Shown here: positions 39,184-48,661 of the stretch, one piece after another
Position numbering within the stretch: the first letter of the stretch is position 1
Layout of the letters: every line of letters begins with the position of its first letter
DNA from: SZUA-430 sp965227535
GTDB lineage: Bacteria; Pseudomonadota; Alphaproteobacteria; Micropepsales; Micropepsaceae
Length of the DNA stretch: 64,000 nt
Direction: 5' to 3'
NCBI GenBank assembly: GCA_965227535.1
Contig: OZ245761.1
Coordinates: forward strand, 744,001-808,000
Made by a program: the position numbers and the translations under genes
The notes under the pieces: generated by a model
Database searches by the model: none
Seen by the model: the letters and a program-made list of their open reading frames with translations, nothing else
What the model was told of the DNA's origin: nothing

Positions 39184-41447
39184 CCCGGCGTCATTCCAAG
39201 CGTGTATTGCATATCCATTCGCACAAGCTGCACGTCAGGCGCACTCTCTTGCCCGATCGTCACCATCCAGATTGGCGCTACAGCGTGACCAATGCCCCCG
39301 ACCGAACGCCAATCTTGGAACGTCTGGTTCGTCTCAGAGCCTGACCACGTCGCCTGGTTCCACAAACCGTTGTTCCACGTGTTCGCCCCGCCTGTGATTG
39401 CTGCTGCGTCGGGTGCAGTCGGTAGCGTCACCGTGTAGTCGAAACACACCGACACCTTGTCGCCCACACGATTCGGGGACAGGTAGACGGGGCGCATGAG
39501 CGTGGGCAGCTTCGGCTGTGCGCCGGCGCCTGCATCGCTGAACAATCCCACATAGGTGCAGGTATAGGCCGCGCCTTGATCCAGACCACCAACCTCTGCC
39601 TCGATGATCGTTCCCGTCGAGGTGCCAAAAAACAGCCGGTCGCGGTAGAGCCCCAGACAATGCGTGTCCCAGCCGGTGAACCTTGCCCAGGCGCCAGTGC
39701 GAAGGTTCGCAACGAAGCAACGCAGCGCAAGTGACGAATAGGACGGCATGGCGACGATGGCCATCTGCTTGGTCGGCCACATCTCCACGTGCCAGTCATA
39801 CACGCCGACACGCTGGGCAACCTCGGCCTTCCAGTCTTCCTCGATCTGATAGCTGACCGCTTGAGCACCAATCGCGGCCTTGTCGATCTTGATGGCTTTG
39901 GAAAGCGGGATCAGGCCGATGTCCGTTGCGATCGCCAAGTCACCGCCACCCTTGACGATGGCGCGTGGCCCCAGCGGGCGGCCGATGCGGTAATTGCCCT
40001 GCTTGGCCCATGTGTTGGCGCTTGACGGATCAGTGCCGCCATAGATCACGACCTCGCCCTCGGTCGAGACGAACACGCATTTTTCGTCCAGGCCCGCGCC
40101 GGTATCAAGCGACCACGTCGCCCCGAACATGAGCGAGCCGCCTAGCGTGAACTCGCCACCGAGCGGGAACTTGACCGCTGCCCCGCCGATAGAATCAACC
40201 GGCAGGTACCAAGCGTTGAACGTCCCGTCCTCGATGAACATGAGGCGATTTTTGAAGGCCCACACATGGCTTAGCGTCGATGCCGTGACGCCTGTGATTG
40301 CCGGGGACGTGCTCCACGTAGAGCCATCATAGACGAGCGGCGTGTCGGCGCCGTTCACGAGGCGGAGGAATGTCCCGCCCGTGGTCGTAAACTGCACGTG
40401 CTGCCAATCGCCATTCGCGAGGCTGGCAACGTCTGGGATGATTTCGTAAGGAGATGTGGGCGGTGTAAACGCTGCGGTCCAGCGCGCGATGCCGACCGAG
40501 AGGCGGAACTCGTCTATTGAGCCTTGCCAATCCTGCCCGGTCGTTTCGCCCAACATGCCCACGCGGAAATCATTTGAGCTGTCGTTTACCGATCCGGTGA
40601 TGGCGGTGTCGCCACCCTCCTGCACGCCGTCGATGAATAGCTTTAGCGTGCTCCCGGTGCGGACAAAGGCGATGTGATGCCAGCCAGGGCTCACCACATC
40701 GGTGAACAGGGTCGTGCTGGTGACGTTGTAGGCCGTCGATCCTACGTTGACCTGAGCGCGGATTGCATTGGTGGACTGCCTGCGAAGGAAGAAGCTGATC
40801 GACGTGGAGGTCGATGCCGCATCCATCTGCCCCGCGATGGCCTTAAAGGTGCCGGTGGTTGCCGTGCAGTTGAACCAGCAGTCAATCGTGAAGTCGCTGT
40901 CCGCAAGATTGAAATCCGCATGATCCGGCGTCGTGACGTAATCGCCAGAGCCATCCAGCAGCAGCGTGGCCGTGCCGAACTTGGTAACGCCCGTGTCAAG
41001 CTGTGCGTTGCCGTTGGCCGTCCACGTATGGGACGACCCGCCGAAGTTCGTGTCCGTGATGGTCGTGGACGTGTCCGCACCGTCAAAGTGCAGCAAGACC
41101 TTCGTGTACTGGTCGTTGTCCGTCCCGTTGCCGGTCGAGATGTTGTAGATCGCGTTGGTGTTGGCTGCAAAAAGCTTGGTCGTGTCCCCGAACACGTAGG
41201 GGATGATGGCCCCGATGCGCGTTCCCGTTCCTACATAAGCGTAGAGGTCGGAGCCCAAGCGGGGGCGAATGCCAGTCGATAACGGGAAGAAATTGTCCAG
41301 CACCGATGCGCCGGCGGGTTTGCTCGCTGCCAAGTTCTCGTTGCTGATCCAGCCGCGCGTTGGGGCTTGGAACGAGAGCATGCGCGCGTCAGCGATTTGC
41401 TTCGGCGCTGCGCTCTGCTTGATCCGGCGCTTGAGTGACGTTCTCAC
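39180..41447 (-). CDS. Tail-tube/nozzle-like protein with inserted LamG domain
   Basis: 755 residues. The N-terminal 110 (ARMLSFQAPTRGWISNENLAASKPAGASVLDNFFP...) and residues 330-755 resemble the beta-propeller-type tail nozzle (tubular protein B) of podoviruses. Between about 112 and 325 is a LamG/concanavalin-like jelly roll (TKVLLHFDGADTSTTITDTNFGG, FTIDCWFNC, GWHHIAFVRTGSTLKLFIDGVQEG, SIDEFRLSVGIARW). LamG domains bind sugars or proteins. It overlaps the next tail gene by ATGA. Confidence 0.75.
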   Translation of the reverse strand: MRTSLKRRIKQSAAPKQIADARMLSFQAPTRGWISNENLAASKPAGASVLDNFFPLSTGIRPRLGSDLYAYVGTGTRIGAIIPYVFGDTTKLFAANTNAIYNISTGNGTDNDQYTKVLLHFDGADTSTTITDTNFGGSSHTWTANGNAQLDTGVTKFGTATLLLDGSGDYVTTPDHADFNLADSDFTIDCWFNCTATTGTFKAIAGQMDAASTSTSISFFLRRQSTNAIRAQVNVGSTAYNVTSTTLFTDVVSPGWHHIAFVRTGSTLKLFIDGVQEGGDTAITGSVNDSSNDFRVGMLGETTGQDWQGSIDEFRLSVGIARWTAAFTPPTSPYEIIPDVASLANGDWQHVQFTTTGGTFLRLVNGADTPLVYDGSTWSTSPAITGVTASTLSHVWAFKNRLMFIEDGTFNAWYLPVDSIGGAAVKFPLGGEFTLGGSLMFGATWSLDTGAGLDEKCVFVSTEGEVVIYGGTDPSSANTWAKQGNYRIGRPLGPRAIVKGGGDLAIATDIGLIPLSKAIKIDKAAIGAQAVSYQIEEDWKAEVAQRVGVYDWHVEMWPTKQMAIVAMPSYSSLALRCFVANLRTGAWARFTGWDTHCLGLYRDRLFFGTSTGTIIEAEVGGLDQGAAYTCTYVGLFSDAGAGAQPKLPTLMRPVYLSPNRVGDKVSVCFDYTVTLPTAPDAAAITGGANTWNNGLWNQATWSGSETNQTFQDWRSVGGIGHAVAPIWMVTIGQESAPDVQLVRMDMQYTLGMTPG

Positions 41448-42148
41448 GGTGTCACCACAACATCGCCGAACTCATCAATGTCATCGCTGAGATAGACGCG
41501 CGGGGCCGTGCTTTGCGTCATCAAGCCCCAATCCTGCGAACTCAGGATCTCCAGCGTGCGCTCGTAGGTGTCTTCTGCCTTCGCGTAGTCGAGGCCCTTC
41601 GCTTCCTTCCACTGCCAACGGAGGTAGAGACGAAGCAACCGCTCGGGAATGCCGATGAGCGTGTCAGCGTCGAGCGTCCACGAAGTAACGGGCGTTGCGC
41701 TCGACAGGATCGGCTTAGAGCTTTGATAGCTGACCGTGTAGGTCTCCGTGCTCCCCGGCGCCGTGACGAACGTCAGAACCCCATCCTCGATCCGAAACGA
41801 CGGGTTGACCGTGAAGACCTGAGACGTGCTTGCTCTGATCCAATTGGGGAACGTGAGCGGGCCTGCCGGCCAGACACCGGACGGGGAATTGTCACGCGAC
41901 ACGGCGGGCATCTTTGACAGCCGCGAATAGTCAGCCGCCAACGTGAAAGCCACCGTGGAGCCGTCGCCCGTCAGCGTCTGCGTTTGATGCAGGCCGGTCC
42001 AGTCGTGACGAAGGCAGAGATCATCCACGCCCTCTTGCGCCCACTCTGCGAACTGAAGCCACGTCTCATCGCCACTCGATAGAACGGCAGAGGGTGGCGT
42101 CAGTCCGCACTGGCGGGCTACGCGGATTATGGATGAGAGAAGCGTCAA
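41444..42148 (-). CDS. Head-tail adaptor / tail tubular protein A-like
   Basis: 234 residues of the size and place of tail tubular protein A. An N-terminal helix pair (MTLLSSIIRVARQCGL..., QFAEWAQEGVDDLCLRHDW) is followed by beta strands and a C-terminal helix region (LLRLYLRWQWKEAKGLDYAKAEDTYERTLEIL). It starts immediately after the upstream gene stop and overlaps tail tube B by ATGA. Confidence 0.7.
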   Translation of the reverse strand: MTLLSSIIRVARQCGLTPPSAVLSSGDETWLQFAEWAQEGVDDLCLRHDWTGLHQTQTLTGDGSTVAFTLAADYSRLSKMPAVSRDNSPSGVWPAGPLTFPNWIRASTSQVFTVNPSFRIEDGVLTFVTAPGSTETYTVSYQSSKPILSSATPVTSWTLDADTLIGIPERLLRLYLRWQWKEAKGLDYAKAEDTYERTLEILSSQDWGLMTQSTAPRVYLSDDIDEFGDVVVTP

Positions 42149-42763
42149 CTACGCCGCCTCGGACTGCTTGCCCTTCGGGGCCTTGGCCTGCATCGCAGCG
42201 ATGGTCTTGCGCAGTTCTTCCATCTGCAACGCCTGCGCTTCCTGCTCGTTCTTGAGCTTGACGTTTTCCTCACGAACCGCTGCCACGTTCGCATCGATCG
42301 GCGCCGTGAGTGCCTTGGCCTTCTCGATGAGGTCGCGCGCCGTGGGGCCAATGGCCGGGGCCAACTTGGCCGGGTCCATCGCCGCCAGTTCTTCCAGCGT
42401 CGTGATGCGCGACGCTTCCAGCGTCTTGATCATAGCGGCCGTCAGCTCAGTGAGGTTCGCCAAGGGCGTGCCGACAGCGTCTGATTCAGCGCCGGCCTTC
42501 CACTTCGCGTAGTGGTCGTGGAAGATGTTGGTGGGGTTGTCGAGACGGCCATACCCGTCCTGATAGTCGAGCCAATCCTGGGTGATCGTATCGCTGTTCG
42601 CCTGCTTCGGCGGTCCCATGCTGGGGATCTGCACCTTGCACTTTTCCTGATCGATGAAGACTTTGCGGCCCGCGATCTTGCTCTGGTGCTCGGCAATATC
42701 CGGCTCGGTGACGAAAGTGTACGTCGCGCCGTCGTGGCGGAAACTGTAGGGCTTAAGCGACAT
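42149..42763 (-). CDS. Phage structural-region protein with helical C-terminus
   Basis: 204 residues from ATG 42761-42763 (GGAGAA ribosome site; the frame is open 19 codons further). The N-terminus is a compact beta region (SFRHDGATYTFVTEPDIAEHQSK). A helix-hairpin-helix-like segment TLEELAAMDPAKLAPAIGPTARDLIEKA sits near residue 120, and a coiled coil (VREENVKLKNEQEAQALQMEELRKT) ends the protein. Not recognised; may be a head completion protein. Confidence 0.65.
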   Translation of the reverse strand: MSLKPYSFRHDGATYTFVTEPDIAEHQSKIAGRKVFIDQEKCKVQIPSMGPPKQANSDTITQDWLDYQDGYGRLDNPTNIFHDHYAKWKAGAESDAVGTPLANLTELTAAMIKTLEASRITTLEELAAMDPAKLAPAIGPTARDLIEKAKALTAPIDANVAAVREENVKLKNEQEAQALQMEELRKTIAAMQAKAPKGKQSEAA

Positions 42764-42816
42764 TGGGTTCTCCGTTGTGGTGAAGGGGAGGCAGTCGCCC
42801 ACCTCCCCCATACTGA

Positions 42817-43308
42817 TCAATCAGCCAGCGCGTCGTTGACGAACGGCCTGGCAATCTCGAACTCGGCAAACGAGCCGGAGGGCGTGCCGATAGCCGACGC
42901 GCCCTTGCAGCTCTGCACACGGTCGCCAGCAACCACCGCGTCATCCACGGAGCCTGCCGTCGAAGTCCCGTAGACGTTCGCGTTGTCGACGAAGCCCGCC
43001 AAGCAAAGCCCGATCGCCTTACCGCTGATCTGATACCAGCCGTATTGCGATGCGACGTTCGCCGACATTGACACCGCAACCGGGCCGATAGCGTTCGCTG
43101 CCAGCAGTGTGGTCGAGTTGTCGTCTTGGTTGTACGTCACCCACGAACCGATTGCGGTTGAGGCAACGCCGAGAAGGTAGATGAACTCTCCAACGCCGTA
43201 AGTCGGATCAACGGCACGAATGATCGTGCCGAGATCAACCTTCTTGACCGTGGACGTGTCCTCGATCTTTTGCGGGACGATGAAGGGCTCGATAGAGCTA
43301 TAAGCCAT
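42817..43308 (-). CDS. Possible capsid decoration/head protein
   Basis: 163 residues, beta-rich and acidic (AYSSIEPFIVPQKIEDTSTVKKVDLGTIIRAVDPTYGVGEFIYL...). It lies 14 bases downstream of the capsid gene, where phages usually place decoration or head-stabilising proteins. No enzymatic motif. Confidence 0.65.
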   Translation of the reverse strand: MAYSSIEPFIVPQKIEDTSTVKKVDLGTIIRAVDPTYGVGEFIYLLGVASTAIGSWVTYNQDDNSTTLLAANAIGPVAVSMSANVASQYGWYQISGKAIGLCLAGFVDNANVYGTSTAGSVDDAVVAGDRVQSCKGASAIGTPSGSFAEFEIARPFVNDALAD

Positions 43309-43322
43309 TGGTTGAGCCTCCC

Positions 43323-44309
43323 TTAGTCGTTCGTAAGGACGAACTGACCTGGGAACCAGTCACAGGTCATGTTGCCGGCGAAGCCGATGATGTTGACGCT
43401 CGCGTCCTGGTTCACAGGAACGCGCTCGCCGCCAATCGGCTCTAGGTTGCGGTCTTCATGCGGGCGCAAGAAGATGTGACGCGTGTTGAGGCCGTAGGTC
43501 AGGTTCGCGGGGATGTTCCCGCCCTGGCCGTTCGGCACAACGTCGGCGCCCTTGTACTTGTAGGTCTCGAAGCCGAGGTCGCCCATGCTCGACGTGGTGA
43601 TGCGCTGCAAGGTCTGCACCGCCACCTCGTAGAAGGCATAGTCTTCGTTCGACATGAGGATGATGTCAGGCGCATCCGAACCACGCTGCGTGAGCAGATA
43701 CGCGCGGTTGAGATAGAGCTGGATGTTGGTGGCCGACTTGATCGCGCCGCCCGTCGTCAGTGCACGATAGCGCTGGTTTCGCGCGATCGTGTACGTCGCA
43801 CGGTTCACACCGCCGACCGTGCCCGTGGTCGGGTCAGAGGCAACGAGCAATTGAAGCCCGCCGATCTGCTTGCCGCCCGAGGCCGTACCAGCCGAACACA
43901 TATCGGCGTCAAGCTGATTGCTCGCTTCCGCCATAGCGTTCTCGGTGCGGCCTTCCAACAGATCGATGATCTGCGCCTCACCGTAGTTCTGCAAAAGCTC
44001 TTGGCCCGAGATCGTGACCGCGATGGACGCGAACTTGGGGTCGAACTCATACGAACCGATGGTTTCGCTCGGGGTGATGTTGAGCGGGTCGTAGTTGGTG
44101 TAACGGGTCCACGTCGTGTTGCCGCTGTAGTGGATTTCTTGCCTGATGGCGTAACCGCCACGCCACGGCTTAACTTTGCCGCGGGTTTTCAGGCGCCGAA
44201 GCACCGGGTTATTCGTCGACGTGTTGTCCGCGAGTTTGCCAGTGGCAGAGCGCAGAGTCGTCGCGACAATTTCCGATGCCTCGGTAACGGAGATGCTACC
44301 GATAGGCAT
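43323..44309 (-). CDS. Major capsid protein
   Basis: 328 residues. Order of elements fits an HK97-fold capsid protein: N-arm, PNITPSE-like E-loop region around 65-90, long helix region QIIDLLEGRTENAMAEASNQLDADM, and strands ending IIGFAGNMTCDWFPGQFVL. Its position between scaffold and decoration genes agrees. Assignment rests on size, context and pattern. Confidence 0.8.
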   Translation of the reverse strand: MPIGSISVTEASEIVATTLRSATGKLADNTSTNNPVLRRLKTRGKVKPWRGGYAIRQEIHYSGNTTWTRYTNYDPLNITPSETIGSYEFDPKFASIAVTISGQELLQNYGEAQIIDLLEGRTENAMAEASNQLDADMCSAGTASGGKQIGGLQLLVASDPTTGTVGGVNRATYTIARNQRYRALTTGGAIKSATNIQLYLNRAYLLTQRGSDAPDIILMSNEDYAFYEVAVQTLQRITTSSMGDLGFETYKYKGADVVPNGQGGNIPANLTYGLNTRHIFLRPHEDRNLEPIGGERVPVNQDASVNIIGFAGNMTCDWFPGQFVLTND

Positions 44310-44336
44310 GTGGGTTTGTCCTGATTGGGGTTGGGT

Positions 44337-45458
44337 CTACGCGCGAGAGCCCATAGCGGTGCGAACACCGTTAGCGATCATGTCGCGCACTTTGCTCGGC
44401 TGATCGGCGCTTGAACGCCCTTCGGCCACGGGAGGCGATCCGGCGACGGACCGCGAAGCTGAGCGCGACTTGTCCAATTCTTGCGTCTTGGCGGTGACGG
44501 CAGCGGGCACCTTGGTTGCGATTTGCTCGGCGACGAGCTTCTCGCGGATGTCCGTGCGGCCCCAACAGGCGCGCTCATATGCTAATTTCAGATCGGGGGT
44601 TTGACCGAGAGCGCGCATAGCCTTCAGCTCGCGCACGATGTCGTCAGCCACTTCGTTGTAATGCTTGTTCGCAGGGTCGGCGGCGAAGGCTTTCACGGCC
44701 TCGCCTGCCTTGGCCATCTCTTGCTGTTGAAGCGTGTTCGTGACCGTCTCGAACCGGCGGGCGAGTTCGTCATAGCGCGGGTCTTGGACGGGATGCTGCG
44801 CCGGCTGCTGACCGGGTTGCGGCTGTGGAGCAGGCTGACCACCATCGACGCCCAACGCTTTCAACGCGCCTTGGAGAGCCTGCACCGCAGATCCACGATC
44901 GAGACCCACCATCTGGCAGGCTTGGATCAGACCTTGGCTCGGATCGCTCGCCATCGCGGTCTCAACGGCATGCACGCGCTCAAGCACTTCGTTCAGCGTC
45001 GTGCCGTTCTGCGTTGCCGCTTCCTGCCACGGACCGAGCCCCGCGTGCTTCGCGTGAAACGCTTCCATCTGCGCTTCGCGCTCGGTGATGTATGTGCGTG
45101 CCTCAGGCGGGAGCGTGGACCAATGCTGCGCGGCCTCGGCCTTCCACGCCTTGGGCATATCGGCCGGACGCATGGGCGGGGCAGCGGCGGGCTGGGCAGG
45201 AGCCGGGACAGCCTGTTTCGCCACTGCCGCCGGGTCGGGCTGCTTCGCCGGAGTTTGAGCAAAGCGTCCAACCTCGTCGCGAGGGCGGTCCCGGATGGCC
45301 TTCAGCGACGATTCAATACCTTCGCGCAGCGTGACGGGCTTCTTGTCCGCCGCAGGCGCGGGTGTCTCGACGACGGGAGCCGGTGACGGCGTGTCGAGAA
45401 TGGGCGCGGGCGCAACTGGCGCAGAGGTATCAACCGTTAAGTCTTCGGCGACGCTCAT
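44337..45458 (-). CDS. Phage scaffolding protein
   Basis: 373 residues, Pro/Ala/Gln-rich and largely helical with no hydrophobic core pattern. It has MPKAWKAEAAQHWSTLPPEARTYITEREAQMEAFHAKHAGL, a segment common in podovirus scaffold proteins, and a basic C-terminus (SKVRDMIANGVRTAMGSRA) that would contact capsid. Located just upstream of the capsid gene. Confidence 0.8.
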   Translation of the reverse strand: MSVAEDLTVDTSAPVAPAPILDTPSPAPVVETPAPAADKKPVTLREGIESSLKAIRDRPRDEVGRFAQTPAKQPDPAAVAKQAVPAPAQPAAAPPMRPADMPKAWKAEAAQHWSTLPPEARTYITEREAQMEAFHAKHAGLGPWQEAATQNGTTLNEVLERVHAVETAMASDPSQGLIQACQMVGLDRGSAVQALQGALKALGVDGGQPAPQPQPGQQPAQHPVQDPRYDELARRFETVTNTLQQQEMAKAGEAVKAFAADPANKHYNEVADDIVRELKAMRALGQTPDLKLAYERACWGRTDIREKLVAEQIATKVPAAVTAKTQELDKSRSASRSVAGSPPVAEGRSSADQPSKVRDMIANGVRTAMGSRA

Positions 45459-45816
45459 CGAGTTTCCTTGTTGGCGTGTCGAGGGCCTGGACCCTCTGTC
45501 TGATCTCGCGACGCATGGCGTCGGGGAGTTTTGGTTTTTCCGGTGCCGGGCGTGGCTTCAGCTTCTCGCCCTGCATCAGGATTTCGCAGCCAGCACGCTT
45601 GACCGCGGCGTAGTGGTCGAACTTGTTGTAGTAGGTCTTGCCGTCCGCATCACACACGCGACCCTCGGGCCAATGCTCGTCACGGATCAGCATCGGCGCC
45701 GCAATTGTGTCCGATCGCTTATCGTTCAGACGATAGTGGCCCATGCACTCTTGCGGCCATGCTTCATCGAGGTCGTGCCATTCGGGACAGATCCGACACT
45801 TGCGAGAGCGGGGCAT
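45430..45816 (-). CDS. Small phage protein with Cys-rich N-terminus
   Basis: 128 residues. RKCRICPEWHDLDEAWPQECMGHY may bind zinc; a conserved-looking PMLIRDEHWPEGRVCDADGKTYYNKFDHYAAVKRAGCEIL follows, then a basic helix. It overlaps the scaffold start by about 29 bases and begins in TGATG overlap with its upstream neighbour. Possibly an assembly factor. Confidence 0.65.
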   Translation of the reverse strand: MPRSRKCRICPEWHDLDEAWPQECMGHYRLNDKRSDTIAAPMLIRDEHWPEGRVCDADGKTYYNKFDHYAAVKRAGCEILMQGEKLKPRPAPEKPKLPDAMRREIRQRVQALDTPTRKLDERRRRLNG

Positions 45817-46172
45817 CAGTCGCCCGTGAAGCCTTGGAGGTTGACGTAGACGCCCCCCGTGACACCCGTCAGCGTCACGACTTCCAGCAGGTTGCCTGCC
45901 GTGCCTTTGAGCGGGACGTTGAAGTCAAGCGTCACGACAGGCAGGGCGGTGGTCTTCAGATCAGTGCGCCACAGGACCGTGCCGCCCGCACCGTCGCGGA
46001 TGCAAAGCTCCGTCGCACCGCCAAGTGTGGCGTGGCTGACCTGAATCGATGTGACGTAATTGCGCTGACCGGCGACAGCGGCTTTGACTGTCACCGCCGT
46101 TGTCGTGTTGACGATGCCCGATGCTGCTGCCGCGTAGGACCAGGGATTGCCTGGCGTATAGTAGATGTTCAT
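45816..46172 (-). CDS. Small beta-rich virion protein
   Basis: 118 residues from ATG 46170-46172; the longer open frame upstream is a shadow. Repeated Thr/Val/Gly strands (GIVNTTTAVTVKAAVAGQRNYVTSIQVSHATLGGATELCIRDG) suggest a jelly-roll-like decoration or fibre component. Stop overlaps the next start. Confidence 0.65.
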   Translation of the reverse strand: MNIYYTPGNPWSYAAAASGIVNTTTAVTVKAAVAGQRNYVTSIQVSHATLGGATELCIRDGAGGTVLWRTDLKTTALPVVTLDFNVPLKGTAGNLLEVVTLTGVTGGVYVNLQGFTGD

Positions 46173-46182
46173 TGATGCCCTC

Positions 46183-46917
46183 TCACGCTGCCAAAAGCAG
46201 CCAATCCTCGTCCTCTTCGTCCTCGATCGCTTGGCGTAGCGCGGCCTCGTAAGCCTCAGCAGCAATCGCCAATCGGTATTCGAATTGCTTGGCCCGTAGA
46301 GCCTTGCGCCAATCGATGCGCTCGTTCGTGACGAACGGCGCGACAACAGCGGCTACGTCTTTAGCTGCCTCCGCAACAGCGGCCGGCGCTTCCACCTGCC
46401 CCGTTACGCGGCGGTAGATCGCCTCAATCTCATCGCGTAGGCCGTCGAATGGTTCTTTGTGAGGCTTGCGCTTCTTCTTGCGCTCGTCCTCGTCCTCATC
46501 GGGCCAGGACCAGCCGCCGTAGACGAGGCTCGTCTGTGCAGATGCATCAGCCCCAACCGCCGCCGCAGTGCTCGTCCCCGCCGCGTTGCCAACGCCCTCA
46601 AGCGTAACCTCGCTAACGCCGTTGACGGTCGCGATACCGCTTGCGCCGAATACGCTTGCGGCTGTGGCTGCACTCGTTGCCGCTGCCGTCGCGACACCAG
46701 CCGAGGCATAGACCCCGCCGATGATCGTAACGCTTGTCGCGGCTGCGGTTGCGACACCGGCAGATGCGAAGGCGCTTGCGGCAGTGGCGGCGCTTGTCGC
46801 TGTGGCAGTGGCTACGCCTGCCGATGCGCCTGCGCCGCTTTCAATTCCGCCGCCGCCCGCAGCCGCAGGCAACGTCGCAAGCGGCAGAGTCGCGAGAGGT
46901 GCGACGCCTAAGCTCAT
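46183..46917 (-). CDS. Repeat-containing virion protein (ASAGVATAAATS repeats)
   Basis: 244 residues. Residues about 30-125 consist of degenerate 12- to 30-residue Ala/Thr/Gly repeats (ASAGVATATATS, ASAGVATAAATS, GASGIATVNGVS). They are followed by an acidic/basic linker (DEDEDERKKKRKPHK) and a helical end rich in Ala and Glu. Repeats of this type form fibre shafts or adhesive rods. No enzymatic motif. Confidence 0.7.
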   Translation of the reverse strand: MSLGVAPLATLPLATLPAAAGGGGIESGAGASAGVATATATSAATAASAFASAGVATAAATSVTIIGGVYASAGVATAAATSAATAASVFGASGIATVNGVSEVTLEGVGNAAGTSTAAAVGADASAQTSLVYGGWSWPDEDEDERKKKRKPHKEPFDGLRDEIEAIYRRVTGQVEAPAAVAEAAKDVAAVVAPFVTNERIDWRKALRAKQFEYRLAIAAEAYEAALRQAIEDEEDEDWLLLAA

Positions 46918-46918
46918 G

Positions 46919-47869
46919 CTACCAGCACGAGATTATGACTAACCCCGGCCCTCCGCCTCCACCACGACCGCCAATAGTTGTTCCACCGCCACCGCCGCCA
47001 CCGCCAGTTCCGGGGCATTGCGGTCCCGCATTCCCGCCAGCACCGCCGGTTGTCGTGTTCGACGATCCACCGCCTGTGCCGCCGTAAAACAGCGGAAATT
47101 TACCCCAGCGATGGCCGTTGCTGCCGTAGTTCGATCCAGCCGCGCCGCCAGGGTGCGCGGGGTAAATACTTGTTGCCGTATGCGCACCGCCTGCGAAGTC
47201 GGCGGCCGTAGACCCGCCGCCACCTGTGCCTGACAAGAGAAACGAGCCAGTGTGCGAGCCAAACGTAAACGCAGCCCCGGCCGCGCCTGTATGTGCGCCG
47301 CCTGCCGTTCCAATCACGCCAGCCACGGCAAAGCGTGAGAGTGACATTAGGCTGATAGGAGTGTTGGCGAACGTAAGCGCTGTTCCCGCCGTTCCTCCGT
47401 TACCACCGGCCGCCGTTGTTCCGGCAAACCCACCAACCGCAGCAGCAGCGCCACTTAAAATAACCGTGTCAGCAGTCGCACCCGTTCCGGTGGCTGTGAG
47501 CGCCAAGAACACGCCCGCAAGCCCGCCGTCGCCACCAGGCGACCCGTTGCCAGCGGAACCGCCAGCGCCGCCGACGCCGCCAGAAGGCACGAGACAGAAT
47601 AGCTGGTCAGGCAAAAGCCACGCACTGAACAGTGTTTGCGTGTGTGCAGCACTTCCGCCGCCCCCACCGCCGCCCTTAGCCGCACCTCCACTCGCGCCGG
47701 CACCACCAGCACCACCGGCGCCCGAGCCGATGCAGAGAATGGACACAAAGCTTATCCCGCGCGGCTTAGTCCAAACATGCTTCTGCAAGGCGTTCGCCGG
47801 GGTTGAGCTGCCCCAAAATAACTGCGTGTTGCCGGTCTTGCCGCTTGGGAGCCCGAAGATATCCTGCAC
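46919..47869 (-). CDS. Glycine-rich phage fibre-like protein
   Basis: 316 residues from GTG 47867-47869, which overlaps the upstream stop (TAGTG). After KHVWTKPRGISFVSILCIGSGAGG the chain is extremely Gly-rich with several GGGGGGG runs and ends GGRGGGGGPGLVIISCW. This is the pattern of glycine-rich domains at the ends of phage tail needles and fibres. The plus strand also shows open frames here, which are composition artefacts. Confidence 0.7.
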   Translation of the reverse strand: MQDIFGLPSGKTGNTQLFWGSSTPANALQKHVWTKPRGISFVSILCIGSGAGGAGGAGASGGAAKGGGGGGGSAAHTQTLFSAWLLPDQLFCLVPSGGVGGAGGSAGNGSPGGDGGLAGVFLALTATGTGATADTVILSGAAAAVGGFAGTTAAGGNGGTAGTALTFANTPISLMSLSRFAVAGVIGTAGGAHTGAAGAAFTFGSHTGSFLLSGTGGGGSTAADFAGGAHTATSIYPAHPGGAAGSNYGSNGHRWGKFPLFYGGTGGGSSNTTTGGAGGNAGPQCPGTGGGGGGGGTTIGGRGGGGGPGLVIISCW

Positions 47870-48297
47870 TAGAACTTGCCGCCGAAAGCAGTTGCGCTGA
47901 ACTGTCCAGAGCCCCCAGGAGCGGTGCCGATTGTGCAATATATTTTGTAGCCTGCTGGAATCGCCTTGCTCAGATTGTACGCAAAATCTTGCAGTGCGCC
48001 GGTCGCGCTCGCGGTCGTCGCTGGAACCGGCAGTTCACCAATGAACGTCGAGTTCGACGCAGTACCCGTCGTCGCGCCGTTGTTCAGCCAAAACCGAAAG
48101 ACCGTCGCGGCCGTGTTGTTCGCAGGGTCCGCCTTAACGCGAACCTCTTCGACAAACCCGCCATTCGTCGCATCTGCCGTATAGACGAGATAGCTCGTGC
48201 CGCTCGTCAAATCCTTCGTGTTGTTCGCGGTGACGATAGCGCCGATCCACTGCACATCGGGCGCGCGCGAATAGATAGGTGCAATGTTGGCTGGCAT
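47869..48297 (-). CDS. Small beta-rich virion protein
   Basis: 142 residues with Thr/Asn/Ala-rich strands (VTANNTKDLTSGTSYLVYTADATNGGFVEEVRVKADP). It resembles capsid-fibre or decoration proteins in composition and is similar in style to the 45816-46172 product. Four-base spacing to the upstream gene. Confidence 0.65.
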   Translation of the reverse strand: MPANIAPIYSRAPDVQWIGAIVTANNTKDLTSGTSYLVYTADATNGGFVEEVRVKADPANNTAATVFRFWLNNGATTGTASNSTFIGELPVPATTASATGALQDFAYNLSKAIPAGYKIYCTIGTAPGGSGQFSATAFGGKF

Positions 48298-48301
48298 TCG
48301 A

Positions 48302-48661
48302 TTACCTCAGATAGCTTGCAAGCGAGAGAGCGAGAACAGAGCCCATAACGTCAGTTTGCAGATCGCCCGCCGTGATGGTTTGAAACACGTCCTTCGTCCC
48401 GGACGAGAAGTTGACGAGCGTTGCAACGCCTGCGCTGCCATCTTCGGGAAACTCACGGACCAGCGTTGTCGAACCCGACAGATAGCCTCGGCCCGTTTCC
48501 CACTCTGTCCCGGACTGTCCTACAATCGCGTAGGCGAATGGCACCTGCGTTCCGAACTTCGTGTTGAAGCTCTGAAACTGTGAGGCAGCGCCACCTAACG
48601 TGATGTCGCCTGTGCCTGTGGTCGTGGTCGTTTCCTTGACCCGATCACCGTAGATGCTCAC
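48302..48661 (-). CDS. Small virion protein
   Basis: 119 residues (MSIYGDRVKETTTTTGTGDITLGGAASQFQSF...). The DRVKETTTTTGTGDITLGGA opening is familiar from short proteins of phage head-fibre regions. Start overlaps the upstream stop by ATGA. Confidence 0.68.
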   Translation of the reverse strand: MSIYGDRVKETTTTTGTGDITLGGAASQFQSFNTKFGTQVPFAYAIVGQSGTEWETGRGYLSGSTTLVREFPEDGSAGVATLVNFSSGTKDVFQTITAGDLQTDVMGSVLALSLASYLR

